From the NCBI GenBank assembly GCA_934045905.1, contig OW203762.1, positions 23,654,345 through 23,718,344 of the forward strand: DNA of 64,000 nt. Reading direction: 5' to 3'. The DNA is from Leuctra nigra. Its lineage: Eukaryota > Arthropoda > Insecta > Plecoptera > Leuctridae. The notes below the pieces were generated by a model, which did not search any database, was not told where the DNA came from, and saw only the letters and a program-made list of their open reading frames with translations. The position numbers were made by a program, and so were the translations under genes. Below, piece by piece: positions 1 to 21,547 of the stretch (positions are counted from its first letter, which is position 1; every line of letters begins with the position of its first letter).

Positions 1-12
1 GCACATTTCCAG

Positions 13-387
13 GTGAGCTGTTTGTTGGAGTTTGTAGCTCCGGAAGAAATGCAAGACCGTCTAATCGTCGTCCTCTGCAACCTGAAGCCAAGGAAGCTGC
101 ATGGAGTAACATCTAAAGCGATGGTCATGTTCGCTTGCACATCGGACAAGGTGGAGGTTCTCGATCCTCCAGAAGGCAGTCAGCCCGGTGACCTGGTCCA
201 CGTCGACGACTTCCCCAGAGAACCCGACTCCGTTCTTAATCGGAAGACGTACAAGAAGGTCGCACCGGGTTTGCAGATAAACAAAGAAGGGATTGCTACA
301 TACAAGGGTGTGGCGTGGATTGTGCAGGGTAAAGGAGCTGTTACTATGCCCCTAGTCTTGTTGAAGTATAGCAATCATGTGATTTAA
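13..387 (+). CDS. AIMP1: AIMP1/EMAP II-type tRNA-binding protein, last exon only
   Basis: This is the 3' terminal exon of a gene whose earlier exons lie left of the window. A splice acceptor (ACATTTCCAG) ends at base 12 and the frame opens with GTG AGC, so there is no start codon here. The 124 residues match the C-terminal EMAP II fold that follows the OB-fold in AIMP1 and in animal tyrosyl-tRNA synthetase. Visible landmarks are EEMQDRL, VVLCNLKP, SKAMVM, DPPEGSQPGD, FPREPD and ATYKGV. AMVM, FPxEPD and ATYKGV fit AIMP1 better than tyrosyl-tRNA synthetase. In the family this domain binds tRNA and helps hold the multi-aminoacyl-tRNA-synthetase complex together in the cytoplasm. One oddity is VSCLL where the family usually has VSGL. 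The stop is TAA at 385-387; no clear AATAAA follows before the repeat that begins near 543. Confidence 0.85.
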   Translation: MSCLLEFVAPEEMQDRLIVVLCNLKPRKLHGVTSKAMVMFACTSDKVEVLDPPEGSQPGDLVHVDDFPREPDSVLNRKTYKKVAPGLQINKEGIATYKGVAWIVQGKGAVTMPLVLLKYSNHVI

Positions 388-542
388 CACTAATAACTGT
401 AGTAACCTTATTAAATTTGTTTAGGTGTTCGATGTAGAAATAACAGCAAGGTGAAAGACAAGGATTATGTGTTCATTACTTATGTTGTTTTTATATTTTT
501 TAGAAAATGTAACAAAATATTATTTTTGTTACATAATTAAAA

Positions 543-2412
543 TATCTAGTGGAGCGGTCGCTCCACGCCAGCCAAGTCGTACGGCGCGCGCACACTCTCA
601 TATAAAGGCTGGAGCAAACCCACTTTTACTGTAAGCATCAAAGTGGCATTTTCGGCCTACTGGATCTTAAAATTGAGAAATCTCACATTGTTGCGAAATA
701 TCTTAATTTCGAGCTATGGCCCACCCTACAACATATACCAAATTTGGGAACAATAGGTTACGCCCTTTGCGCGCTAGAGGGCCGTGAAAACAGTGTTTTA
801 GGGCGGTTTTCATAATAATAATCATAGTAGTAGTAGTCTCCTGGAATTCAAATCCGGTAAACAGGCCACAGCCTAAACGGCTGAACCGATTGATCTCACA
901 TTTTTACCACGTGTGCACTTTTGGCGTCTGATTTAACCTTGTCCCCATGAATTTTTTGTGCCGCCATTTTGAAACCGGAAGTGACGTCATATCTCGTCAA
1001 CGGTTGGACCGATCGGAACGAAATTTGCGCCAATCGTTTCAGACGGTCATCTATATGGATTATCAATATCAAAAGACTGAACATTATTTTAAATAAACCG
1101 GAAATGACGTCATGAAATTTAATATACATCGATTTGCATTTCAGCAACAACTGTTGATCCGATTGTCTTGATATTTATGTAACGTTTGTACTTTTGATAT
1201 TTCATTTGACTTGTTATAAAACCAACCGGAAGCCGCCATTTTGAAACCGGAAGTGACATCATGTCTCAAAAACGGCTAAACAGATTAGAACAAAACCAGC
1301 GCTAAACGATTTAGACGGTCAACTTTATGTAATCAGTAATATTTGATGATTCAAATATCGAAACCGGAAATGACGTCACACATTTTATGACCTATACCGG
1401 AAATGACGTCATAAATATGCTAAATGACGCTAAATTCACCACTTTATACTTTAAAATAGATATAAGTAAACGTACTTTGTAAATAATTATAAATTCAAGG
1501 TTGCAGTGTTCTCGGCGGCCATTTTTAAAACCGGAAGTGACGTCATATATCGTAAACGGTTGTACCGATTGCAACCTAAGTTTGGAAATGTGTTGGACAA
1601 ATAATTATGAATTCAAGACGACATTATTTTCGGCCGCCATTGTTAAAACCGGAAGTGACGTCAAATATCGAAAATGGCTGTACCGATTGCAATCAAATTT
1701 TGGAAATGTGTTGTACTAATAATTATGAATTCAAGACGACATTATTTTCGGCCGCCATTGTTAAAACCGGAAGTGACGTCATATATCGAAAATGGCTGTA
1801 CCGATTGCAACCAAATTTTGGAAATGTGTTGTACTAATAATTATGAATTCAAGACGACATTATTTTCGGCCGCCATTGTTAAAACCGGAAGTGACGTCAT
1901 ATATCAAAAACGGCTGTACCGATTGCAACCAAATTTTGGAAATGTGTAGGAGTAATAATTATGAATTCAAGACGACATTATTTTCGGCCGCCATTGCTAA
2001 AACCGGAAGTGACGTCATATATCGAAAACGGCTGGACCGATTGTAACGAAACTTAAAGCTATTCTTCTTGGATAATTATTTTAATCTTATATACCAAACG
2101 CAACTTTTCTAAGTATCCAAATCGGCATAGGCGTATTTTTTTAAAGAAATAAGTTCTTGCACGGACACAAGCTGTGCTACAAGCTGTATGAATAAACTAA
2201 CAAAAGAAGTGATATCCCAGAAAAAAACACTCCGTGTAAAAAAGGCAGCCAAGTCTCTTTACTTTAAAAAAATTCAACACCGAAAAGGAGTGATATCAAA
2301 AAAGGAGCCAAGTCAATGACATTTCCAAATATTTAATCGTATCTTTGAAATAAAAGTATAAACACCGAGAAATACTTTACAAAAGGACTTGGCGCATCGT
2401 TTTTTTAAAGAC
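543..2412 (+). repeat. Unclassified satellite-bearing element, left copy
   Basis: This block is a near copy of 60853-63462 in the opposite orientation. Shared landmarks in order are a terminal self-palindrome GTGGAGCGGTCGCTCCAC at 550-567, a GC-rich leader, short (TAG)n runs near 825-837, a set of degenerate units with CCGGAAGTGACGTCA-like words, the regular 117-bp array, and an AT-rich tail with CACTCCGTG and GGCGCATCG. No long open frame, transposase or reverse transcriptase is visible, so the class is unknown. The homology starts near ATCTAGTGGAGCGG and ends near GGCGCATCG. No target-site duplication could be recognised. It lies about 160 bp after the AIMP1 stop codon. Confidence 0.7.
1500..2046 (+). 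repeat. 117-bp tandem array with composite ETS/CRE words (about 4.7 units)
   Basis: Units of 117 bp repeat from about 1500 to 2046. Each carries GCGGCCGCCAT or a close variant, then CCGGAAGTGACGTCATATAT, then CCGATTGCAA. The CCGGAAGTGACGTCA core is seen near 1532, 1649, 1766, 1883 and 2000. Irregular versions occur upstream near 976, 1245, 1365 and 1398. Short open frames across the array are by-products of repetition, not genes. Confidence 0.85.
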
Positions 2413-3490
2413 ATTTTTCTATTCATAAGCATGTGCCATTTATATACAACCGTCATTTTGAATGTTTAGAATAATAGGGAAACATCTTTCAATTAGGTAC
2501 ATATTATACATACCTTCTGTAAAATATTTTCTATATGATTATATACGCTATGAAACTTGTTGTCTATGCTTTCTATAAATATACACAATAGTTATCTTCG
2601 TAATATTGTTTCGTGGTGAATATAATTAAGTCTCATGCGTTATACCTTCTCATCATGTAACAATTTCTATTAATACACATTTTATAAAAATACATTTCAC
2701 AAAGAAGACAGTCATATTGAATTTCTATTAAAAAATTTAACTTTATACACTTGACACTTCAAAAATATATAATTGTGTTCCATTAGTTAGTAATTATTTG
2801 ACAACGTTTCATGATTTCCTTCAGTCAAGATCAAATTGTGAAAAGATACCAGTCTAATATCGCCATATTAACAGTACTGCAAGAATATGTATGAGCCCAC
2901 TTCCAATTGATATGAAGGGATGTGTGTTGTGAAAAATATCCGACCGAACCGGGGCACGAACTTGGGACCTCTCACTTGCCGGGCGAGAGCTCTACCAACT
3001 GAGCTACCCGATCGGACGGGCGGACATTAGACACAACACACTGATGAGGATCCTGACTCCTGACTCCATGGAAGTTTTCCAAAGAAACCTACATTCTCAC
3101 CACTTCCAATTGTTATGTAATTCTTTCACCCTTATATTACTTATATATTACAGCATAAAATCATGCTTCTATCGCCATTGACAAAACTATAAAATAGTCA
3201 TTACTAAAAGTAGCTTGATTCATAGATTCTGGCTCTAATAGAAAGAGGAAAATGTACCTACTTGTAAATTTCTTTCCACTTTTAGGATAGAATGATGTCT
3301 TTAAAAAAACGATGCGCCAAGTCCTTTTGTAAAGTATTTCTCGGTGTTTATACTTTTATTTCAAAGATACGATTAAATATTTGGAAATGTCATTGACTTG
3401 GCTCCTTTTTTGATATCACTCCTTTTCGGTGTTGAATTTTTTTAAAGTAAAGAGACTTGGCTGCCTTTTTTACACGGAGTGTTTTTTTTC
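2217..3490. repeat. Inverted repeat pair flanking about 0.9 kb
   Basis: The segment 2217-2412 returns in reverse complement at about 3300-3490. Landmarks are CACTCCGTG, GCAGCCAAGTCTC, ATTTAATCGTATC and CTTGGCGCATCG. The right arm is therefore a second, truncated, opposite-facing copy of the tail of the left element. Between the arms lies AT-rich sequence with no gene, plus the tRNA-derived insertion at 2915-3099. Confidence 0.75.
2915..3099 (-). mobile_element. tRNA-derived SINE-like insertion with 18-bp target duplication
   Basis: On the minus strand the middle of this 185-bp block reads GGTAGCTCAGTTGGTAGAGC, a classic tRNA D-arm/A box, and continues to an anticodon-type stem-loop and a TTCGTGCCCC-type T arm. 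The predicted anticodon loop CCGGCAA would read GGC (alanine-like), but base 33 is C rather than T, so it is not a functional tRNA. It is flanked by CCACTTCCAATTGATATG at 2897-2914 and CCACTTCCAATTGTTATG at 3100-3117. This is an 18-bp direct repeat with one mismatch, as left by LINE-driven retroposition. Confidence 0.65.
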
Positions 3491-3778
3491 TGTATCTAAT
3501 TCCGTCAAAGAAAGTGTACAATTACTTAATATTATCGTCATCCTAGAAATAATACGTTTAAATTTGATTTAATTAAGTTAATTTCATATTAATTTAAAAT
3601 TCCCATAAATCACACCGTGTTAAAAGAACAGCCAGTCTCTTCAACTAAAAACTACAGAAGAAATATAATAATTCAGCACTGAAAAATAGTAATATCAAAC
3701 AATTTGAAAATAAATAAAAAATACTTGCGTATCGTGCATAAATAGTATACAATAGCCCAGAAATCAAATACACCCCGC
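3491..3778. other. AT-rich spacer downstream of ABCB copy A
   Basis: No gene, repeat family or structured RNA is recognised in this stretch. It lies on the 3' side of the minus-strand transporter gene and probably holds the rest of its 3' UTR. No unambiguous AATAAA on the minus strand was found. Confidence 0.4.
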
Positions 3779-3859
3779 ATGGAAGATCTATGCTACGCCT
3801 GCTTGCTGGTGCAGTTGGCAGTAATGTCCGCCGAGCGCCAGCAACTCCGCATGCAAGAT

Positions 3860-15344
<11,485 letters not shown>

Positions 15345-15499
15345 TCTCAACGTCCTGAAACAGTGGAATTAATTCGAGTCTCAAGAAGATCGCCTCATTT
15401 CCATGCTGGTCGCAGTGGCAGTGGTTCAGTTAGCAGACATTAGTTCTCGACTGGCGAATATCAATTGTCTGTGATTCAATTAAAATACCTAGGTATTAA

Positions 15500-15883
15500 G
15501 AGTCCTGGGGACCGCTATGGAAACTGACGGTTGCGTCAAATTTTTCCAAAATATCAAAGTCTCCCTAAGGCTCATTATTTACTCCACTGTTATGGAACTT
15601 TGGGAGGTAGTTTTGACACCCATTTTCTCGCAATACTATTGAGAACACTTATGAAATATTTAAAGAAAAAAAAACACATATTTCATGAAAAAATATGAAA
15701 AAAACAATTTTTTTTAAAAAAGTATTTCTTACATTTTCTCAATATTATTGCAAGAAAATGCGTATCAAAACTACCCCCCAAAGTTGCATGAAAGTGGAGT
15801 AAATAATGAGCCTGGGGGAGACTTTGGAATATTTTGGGAAAATTTGACGCAACCGTCAGTTTCCATAGCGGTCCCCAGGACTC
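15500..15883. mobile_element. Palindromic MITE flanked by TTAA
   Basis: The two halves are inverted copies of each other, starting GAGTCCTGGGGACCGC and ending GCGGTCCCCAGGACTC. TTAA stands directly at both edges (15496-15499 and 15884-15887). This fits a fold-back non-autonomous DNA transposon with a TTAA target, as used by piggyBac-type elements, although the ends do not begin with CCC as most piggyBac ends do. It lies in intron 1 of ABCB copy A and is absent from copy B. Confidence 0.75.
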
Positions 15884-16159
15884 TTAAGAGTCGCCTGAAC
15901 TCGAAGTTAAACATTGGAGAAAATATTTCCTAAATATCGTCTTAACTTTTGATCCATTCAAATTGAAAGAAATATGAAAAATAATTAAGGTGATACTAGC
16001 GCTCGGCCGTTTTAGAAAATTGAGAGAGAAAAATTGTTTCATAAGTGAGTGTAACTTTTACAGGATGTTCACATGATCAGTCTGATTGTATATTAGTAGC
16101 ACTTTTTAATTTTTGCTTATTGCATCGTTAATTAGGTGCCGGTTATTCAACAAAACCGC

Positions 16160-16480
16160 GCAAAACTATGAAATTTGCGATACGATTGGAGACCAAACCC
16201 GTAAACCAATTGATCTCAAATTTTAATCGTGGTTAGATGAAAGACAAACTTAGGGTTATCCCTTGGCACATTATTGAAATTTAATTTTATACGGCGCCCA
16301 GGGAGACAAGAAAATAGCTAATTTTTCACCAAAAATCCACTAATTATTACTAATTAACAAAACAAAAAATTAAAAATGTACCAAGGGATAATCCTAAGTT
16401 TGTCTTTTATCTAATCACGATTAAAATTTCAAATAATTTGGTCTACCCATTTCGTCTCCAATCGTATCGCAAAAAGTGTC
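16160..16480. repeat. Inverted-repeat element in intron 1 of ABCB copy A
   Basis: TTTGCGATACGATTGGAGAC near 16167 returns inverted near 16470, and the arms extend inward through a shared word pair (AGACAAACTTAG and its complement). It lies in a stretch of about 540 bp (roughly 15990-16526) missing from copy B, so it is part of a later insertion. No gene is encoded. Confidence 0.6.
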
Positions 16481-16539
16481 TACCAAAAGCAGCAAAATCG
16501 CTTGCGCTTGCAGCATCTTAACATAACTAATTTTTAGTC

Positions 16540-16690
16540 GACTTTGACACGAACTTTTAAACACAATATTTGTGCCCAAACTCGACTGAAAGGTAAAATG
16601 TCCCTACTTTTTTAGCTTTCAATCTAGTTTGGGCACAAAACAAATATTGTTTTTAAAAGTTCGTGTCTATATTGATAAAATCTACTAAAA
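16540..16690. repeat. Fold-back MITE shared by both ABCB copies (copy A site)
   Basis: Arms carry ACGAACTTTTAAACACAATA, GTGCCCAAACTCGA and their complements. The same palindrome is present at the matching place upstream of copy B (36628-36790), so it was in the block before the duplication. Confidence 0.65.
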
Positions 16691-17112
16691 AACTACATGT
16701 GTTAATTATTTTCCGCATTTCTCATAATTTGAATAAAAATTTATGACTATATTTAGGTACCTAGACTAGATTTAATACCAAGAACACCAGGTTAAATGAA
16801 AGATAATACCAAAGATAATACGTACTAGGAGATAATACTTCTTTGTGAATCTAGCCCCAGGGGAAGATGATTCAAATCTCTTTTGGGTGAAAATGAGATA
16901 GAGGTGTCTTACTGTTTTGAATGAACTTTCAAAGATGTAGGTAATATTGCATTTAAACTGGGGCTGTCATGCACGCATAGAACTTTCACTATTGAGACTT
17001 TTCGTTGATTTCTTCGCGGAACTTTTAGAACTCTTTAATTTATTGATAGTAAATGTTTTACAAGTTTCGATAGAATTGACAAACTATATTATACTTATAG
17101 TTACTCAGGGCC

Positions 17113-17208
17113 CTGATTCTATAACTCCATTGCGACCGCTTAGCAATTATTTCAATGTTAATCCTTATGGAAGAAATTGCTAAGCGGTCGCAATGGAGTT
17201 ATAGAATC
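17113..17208. repeat. Short fold-back element
   Basis: GATTCTATAACTCCATTGCG and the following AAGCGGTCGC-type word are matched by an inverted copy that ends near 17208, leaving a loop of about 35 bp. The arms are nearly perfect over about 33 bp. It lies in the part of intron 1 that is special to ABCB copy A. Confidence 0.65.
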
Positions 17209-17217
17209 CCACCTCAG

Positions 17218-18209
17218 GTCCGTCTGTCTGTCTGTGTGTCTAGAACGGTTGCGCGCGCACTCTCTATTTTATATTTAAAATTAAAATTGTCAACTTTCAG
17301 TGCCAATCGTGTCTAAAATTACGTCTTCAGCTTTGCCTGAATATATCAATAACTGAATGTTACCTAAATATTGATTCTTATTCCTTTGTGTTTATAAGAA
17401 ATGAATTTTAACACAGAATAACTGTCCAAATCTTTACACTGCATTGAAAACGGCCGAATGCTAACACTATTTAGTATTTTGTATCAAAAAATGGTAGACT
17501 TTCATTGCCAACCGTGTCTAAATATACGTCTTTGCTTTCACTAAGAAAAGAAATTACCAAAACTTACCTAAAACGTAATCCTTATCCCTTTGAGTGTGTA
17601 AACAAATTTACTTTAACACATAATAACCGTTTAAAATAGTAAATTACATAGAAAACTTCCTCACTTCAAGAAACGTCAAATGTAATTTTTATACATTTTC
17701 CAATTGCTCTGTATTTTAGAGGGCCATGAAATCCAAACAAAGCCGATAGATTTTTACCATTGGCCTCATGATGCAATTTGCAAACGATCAAATGTAATTC
17801 ATTTCTTCCTACATTTAATCAACCCTCAAAAATATTTAATCTGTAACCCTCAAACCATGGATTTGTAAGCACAAATCCATACTCAAACCATGCTCAAACC
17901 AACTAACCGACGAAGTTTTAAAATAATGTTGTTAGAATAATCATTTTCATTCGTTTCTTATTTCGTAGAGTGGTCTGTACTCTGTATTGAGTCATGTATT
18001 GACATTGAATTGTTTAACCATAATAGGTATATGATCAAATTGCTTTTCTTCGTTTCTCATTTGTTTACGTATTCTGTTAAGCATTGGGTCATCAACGACG
18101 TCAAGTGTATTAACGACGCACACTGCTGACAAAATATTGATGTCGTTTTATATTTACGCATACCTCACTGGTGCACATTGGTCATGTTTTGCATGACGGG
18201 ACCCTCTAG
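17218..18209 (+). mobile_element. Candidate Helitron with typical 3' hairpin and CTAG end
   Basis: The right end is GTCATGTTTTGCATGAC, a 6-bp stem hairpin at 18181-18197, followed by GGGACCCTCTAG and then T. A hairpin about 10 nt before CTRR is the usual Helitron 3' end. The left end is not certain; a TCCGTCTGTCTGTCTG run at 17219 is one candidate. About 1.2 kb here is absent from the matching place in copy B, which supports an insertion. No Rep-helicase is encoded. Confidence 0.45.
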
Positions 18210-18295
18210 TTGTATAATATGAAATTATTAATGTTATTGTTGCTAATAATAACACCCTCGCGGTATATTGGAATAATCGGACCTGGGTCTCTTAC

Positions 18296-18480
18296 CGTGT
18301 TGTTGTTGTGATGTCGCGACTATTCCACTGTCAATGAGCTGCACTTCAATGTAACTGGGAATCAGGTTAAGTCTGTTATCGTAAACAATTTCAATTGACA
18401 CTCCTCGTAAACCCCCTAAATGACTGCCGAAGTCCGGTCAAATGTCAGCCGTAAAATGTGTCAAGTCCGGAGATATGTAG
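18296..18480 (-). other. Non-coding first exon (5' UTR) of ABCB copy A
   Basis: The minus strand reads CAACAACAACACG followed by the donor GTAAGAG, giving an exon whose last base is 18296. No ATG is present in the 185 or so bases above the donor. The same exon is conserved at 37152-37340 in front of copy B. It would splice to acceptor CTGTTTCAG ahead of the coding exon at 15354. The exact transcription start is unknown. Confidence 0.65.
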
Positions 18481-18507
18481 ACAAACTTTCATTCATATAT
18501 TTATTTT
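18481..18507 (-). promoter_or_regulatory. TATA-like core promoter region of ABCB copy A
   Basis: On the minus strand AAATAAATATATGAATG lies about 25-40 bp ahead of the conserved non-coding exon. The same word is kept in copy B near 37344-37365. Only the core is shared, because a hAT element at 18508-19369 now separates it from the upstream DNA in copy A. The call rests on position and base composition. Confidence 0.4.
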
Positions 18508-19369
18508 CAGGCGCGTAGGAATAGGGGGGAAAGGGGGGAACGGACCCCCCCTGCCTGGAGCCTGACCCCCCCCCCTGCCAGAGATCCTGACCCCCCCTGC
18601 TAGAGATCCTGAACACATCCAGATATTCACAAATGTTGATTAAGTGTTGCACAGAATGCACAGATTTGCTCCATTATGAGGTTGAATTCTCAAAATTTTC
18701 TCAAAGTGTTGCAAAACTAATTGAACAGAGGTATTGTCCAATGAGACAACTCATTTAGTACTAATTTGTCCAACATGATCATCCTCATGAATCAAATTAA
18801 ATAATTACACGTTAAACTAAAAGATTTCAAAACATTACAGATTTGCCTTATTGATTGCTTATTGCTGTTGCTCTTGCAACCTTTTCCAAAGGTTGATTCC
18901 AAAATCAATTCATAATCGATTTTCTTTCACTAGAATTCAAGTATTTCCCTGCGGGGCCATTTAGGATTTTGACAAAATAACAAAATTTTATTTTGTCTCT
19001 TGTATCCCCAAGAATATTGCATAGGACACACATTTTAAATTTCTTTAAAAAAGATGCCAAAAAAGCGTCGAATTAGTTTCTTTTTTTTTATCAAGATGCA
19101 AAAAAATGCCCTGCGGGCAATTGGGAATTCTATAAAAACAAGTTTTCTTAAGTTCCCACAGAACATTGCATATCACACATTTTACATTTCTTGGAGAAGA
19201 AAAGCTTAAAATTCGATTATTTTGTATCAAAAATTCAAAAAAGGCCCTGCGGGGCTAACTGGGGTTGAGTCCCCCAGACGCCTTGTAGCAGTGAACTACC
19301 TTTTCCTGACATCCATCGATTCCCTATAATTTTGACCCCTCTTGTCAAAATAAAGTTCCTACGCGCCTG
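18508..19369. mobile_element. hAT-type element with CAGGCGCGTAGGAA ends and 8-bp TSD
   Basis: Ends are CAGGCGCGTAGGAA and, inverted, TTCCTACGCGCCTG. TTTATTTT stands at 18500-18507 and again at 19370-19377. The copy B site near 37351 has a single uninterrupted TTTATTTT, so it is the empty site. The interior carries runs of C and CCCTGCGGGGC words and no transposase frame. A related element is at 48402-49581. Confidence 0.85.
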
Positions 19370-19499
19370 TTTATTTTTATACGCACGTCAGCGCGTCCGT
19401 TTTAGGATTATATGAAGTATGTCTCGCCTACCGTATTTTAAAAATATGAGACGGAATTTTCTTGCTTGGAAAAACTTCTAGCAACAAAGTTGTAATAGT

Positions 19500-20455
19500 T
19501 GAGCGAGCGTAGCGAGCGTCTCCATTCTGCACTTTTGGACACTTTCTCTGTTTTTTTTTGTGTGTGTTTGGGCCGACGACACAGGCCACAATTTTCTTTC
19601 GATCGTTCTGAAATTTTGCACACATACTAATATCATTCTAACTTAATCGTGTATAGTTTTTGAGAGCTGTCATTTAATTGGTTCAAAAATAAAAATATCT
19701 CCCGATTGGTCGAAAATCAAAATGTTCTGATTAAGTTCATATTTTGCATGGACTTTAAGACTACCATTTTCTATAATTTTACAATTTTTTAGCCCAATCA
19801 TTAGATAACTTATGCACTTATTGACATTTTTCAATGTTTGGAACTGTCAGAATTGATGGTACCTACTGTATGTATCGGGAAATTCCACCGCTTTCTGGAT
19901 TGTTTTATTTATGTACCAAAGTGTATAGATAGCTATTCAGAGTTTCAATGAAAAATATATTCTTGTCAAACTTGGTTTTTTCTGATGACCTCAGATGGGG
20001 TGATGATAATTAATACCAACTGACTATAATACAATTAATAAGAGATGTATATTATGTATAAGTATGCCTTCATAGATTTTTTTTGAATATTGATCGTGTT
20101 TCACAGTTATGTTAGAAGCAACGTTTTGACTAGATAGCACAATATGTATAATCTCATATTTTACACATTATTCTAGCCCAATCAGTAAAAAAATGTACAT
20201 ACTTATTTCTGCTTTAAGTGTTTTGAATATCTGTTCACAGAGATTGATGGAGAAGTACCTATCAAATTCATGTTACATTAAACCTGTTACATTAGACCTG
20301 ATATTAAATGTTTCCAGAATGTTTATGGAAAGTTGCTATGAAAATCAGTAACGATGTATAGTTAGTTATCTTTGATTGAAAGGATCGTGCTCGATTGGCG
20401 ATGTTGCGCGTGTCGGTGCTCGCTCATCAACGCGTTACACAGAGCGTTTTCCTAG
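19500..20455 (+). mobile_element. Helentron/HINE-like element, copy 2 (first half of a dimer)
   Basis: It starts TGAGCGAGCGTAGCGAGCG and ends CGTTTTCCTAG with the usual 3' hairpin. It is followed after 201 bp by a second head-to-tail copy. The empty site in copy B (GTAATAG|TTTAGGTAAT near 37500) lacks both copies and the spacer. Confidence 0.75.
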
Positions 20456-20656
20456 TATATTGCATATATGATGCTATTAGAACGTACCTATTTCAAGTTT
20501 ATTTGTATACCCATTGCCTAAATAAAAACTTTACAGTTGATCATATTACAAATTTTCGACGTATGCAATTAAGTGTTTTAGTATGAATACTTTAGGCATT
20601 TAGGTATACTGAATTCAGTGTACCTAAATGTTCACATAAATAAAACAAAATGTAAT

Positions 20657-21547
20657 TGAGCGAGCGTAGCGAGCGTCTCCATTCTGCACTTTTGGACACT
20701 TTCTCTTTTTTTTTCTTTGTGTTTGGACCGACGGCACAGGTCACAATTTTCTTTCGATCGAGCTGAAATTTTGCACACATACTAATATCATTCTAGCTTA
20801 ATCGTGTATAGTTTTTGAGAGCTGTCATTTGATTGGTTCAAAAATAAAAATATCTCCCGATTGGTCGAAAATCAAAATGTTCCGATTAAGTTCATATTTT
20901 GCATGGACTATTTTCTATTATTTTACAAGTTTTCGGCCCAATCATTAGATAACTCTATCTAATTAGAATATGTCACTTATTGACATTGTCAATATTTGGA
21001 ACTGTCAGAATTGATGGTATGTATCGGGAAATTCCACCGCTTTCCGGATTGTTTTATTTATGTACCAAAGTGTATAGATAGCTATTCTGAGTTTCAATGA
21101 AAAACATATTCTTGTTGACTGTGTGGAATATAATACAATTCATAAGGGATGTACATTATGTATAAGTATGCCTTCATAGGTTTTCTTTTTAAATATTGAT
21201 CGTGTTTCACAGTTGTTAGAAGCAACATTTTGACTAGACAGTACATGTAAAAACTCATATTTTACACATTATTCCAGCCATATTGGTAAAAAATTTACAT
21301 ACTTATTTCTACTTTAAGCTTTAAGTGTTCTGAATATCTGTTCACAGAGATTGATGGAGTAGTACCTATCAAATTCATGGTACATTGACCTGTTATTAAA
21401 TAATTCCAGAACGTTTATGGAAAGTTGCGATGAAAATCAGTAACGATGTATAGTTAGTTATCTTTGATTGAAAGGATCGTGCTCGATTGGCGATGTTGCG
21501 CGTGTCGGTGCTCGCTCATCAACGCGTTACTCGGAGCGTTTTCCTAG
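20657..21547 (+). mobile_element. Helentron/HINE-like element, copy 3 (second half of a dimer)
   Basis: Same start and end words as its neighbour (TGAGCGAGCG ... TTTTCCTAG). The internal sequence is very close to the copy at 19500, including AATTTTGCACACATACTAAT and TCGTGCTCGATTGGCG. Its right edge (CTAG then TTTAGG) is the right edge of the whole insertion relative to copy B. Confidence 0.75.

Noticed and set aside
1501..2046. Overlapping plus-strand frames of 72-91 residues
   Set aside because: They are products of the 117-bp array and repeat the same peptide each unit.
2930..3020. A functional tRNA-Ala gene
   Set aside because: U33 is not present in the anticodon loop, the arms are imperfect, and an 18-bp TSD flanks a larger block, so it is a SINE.
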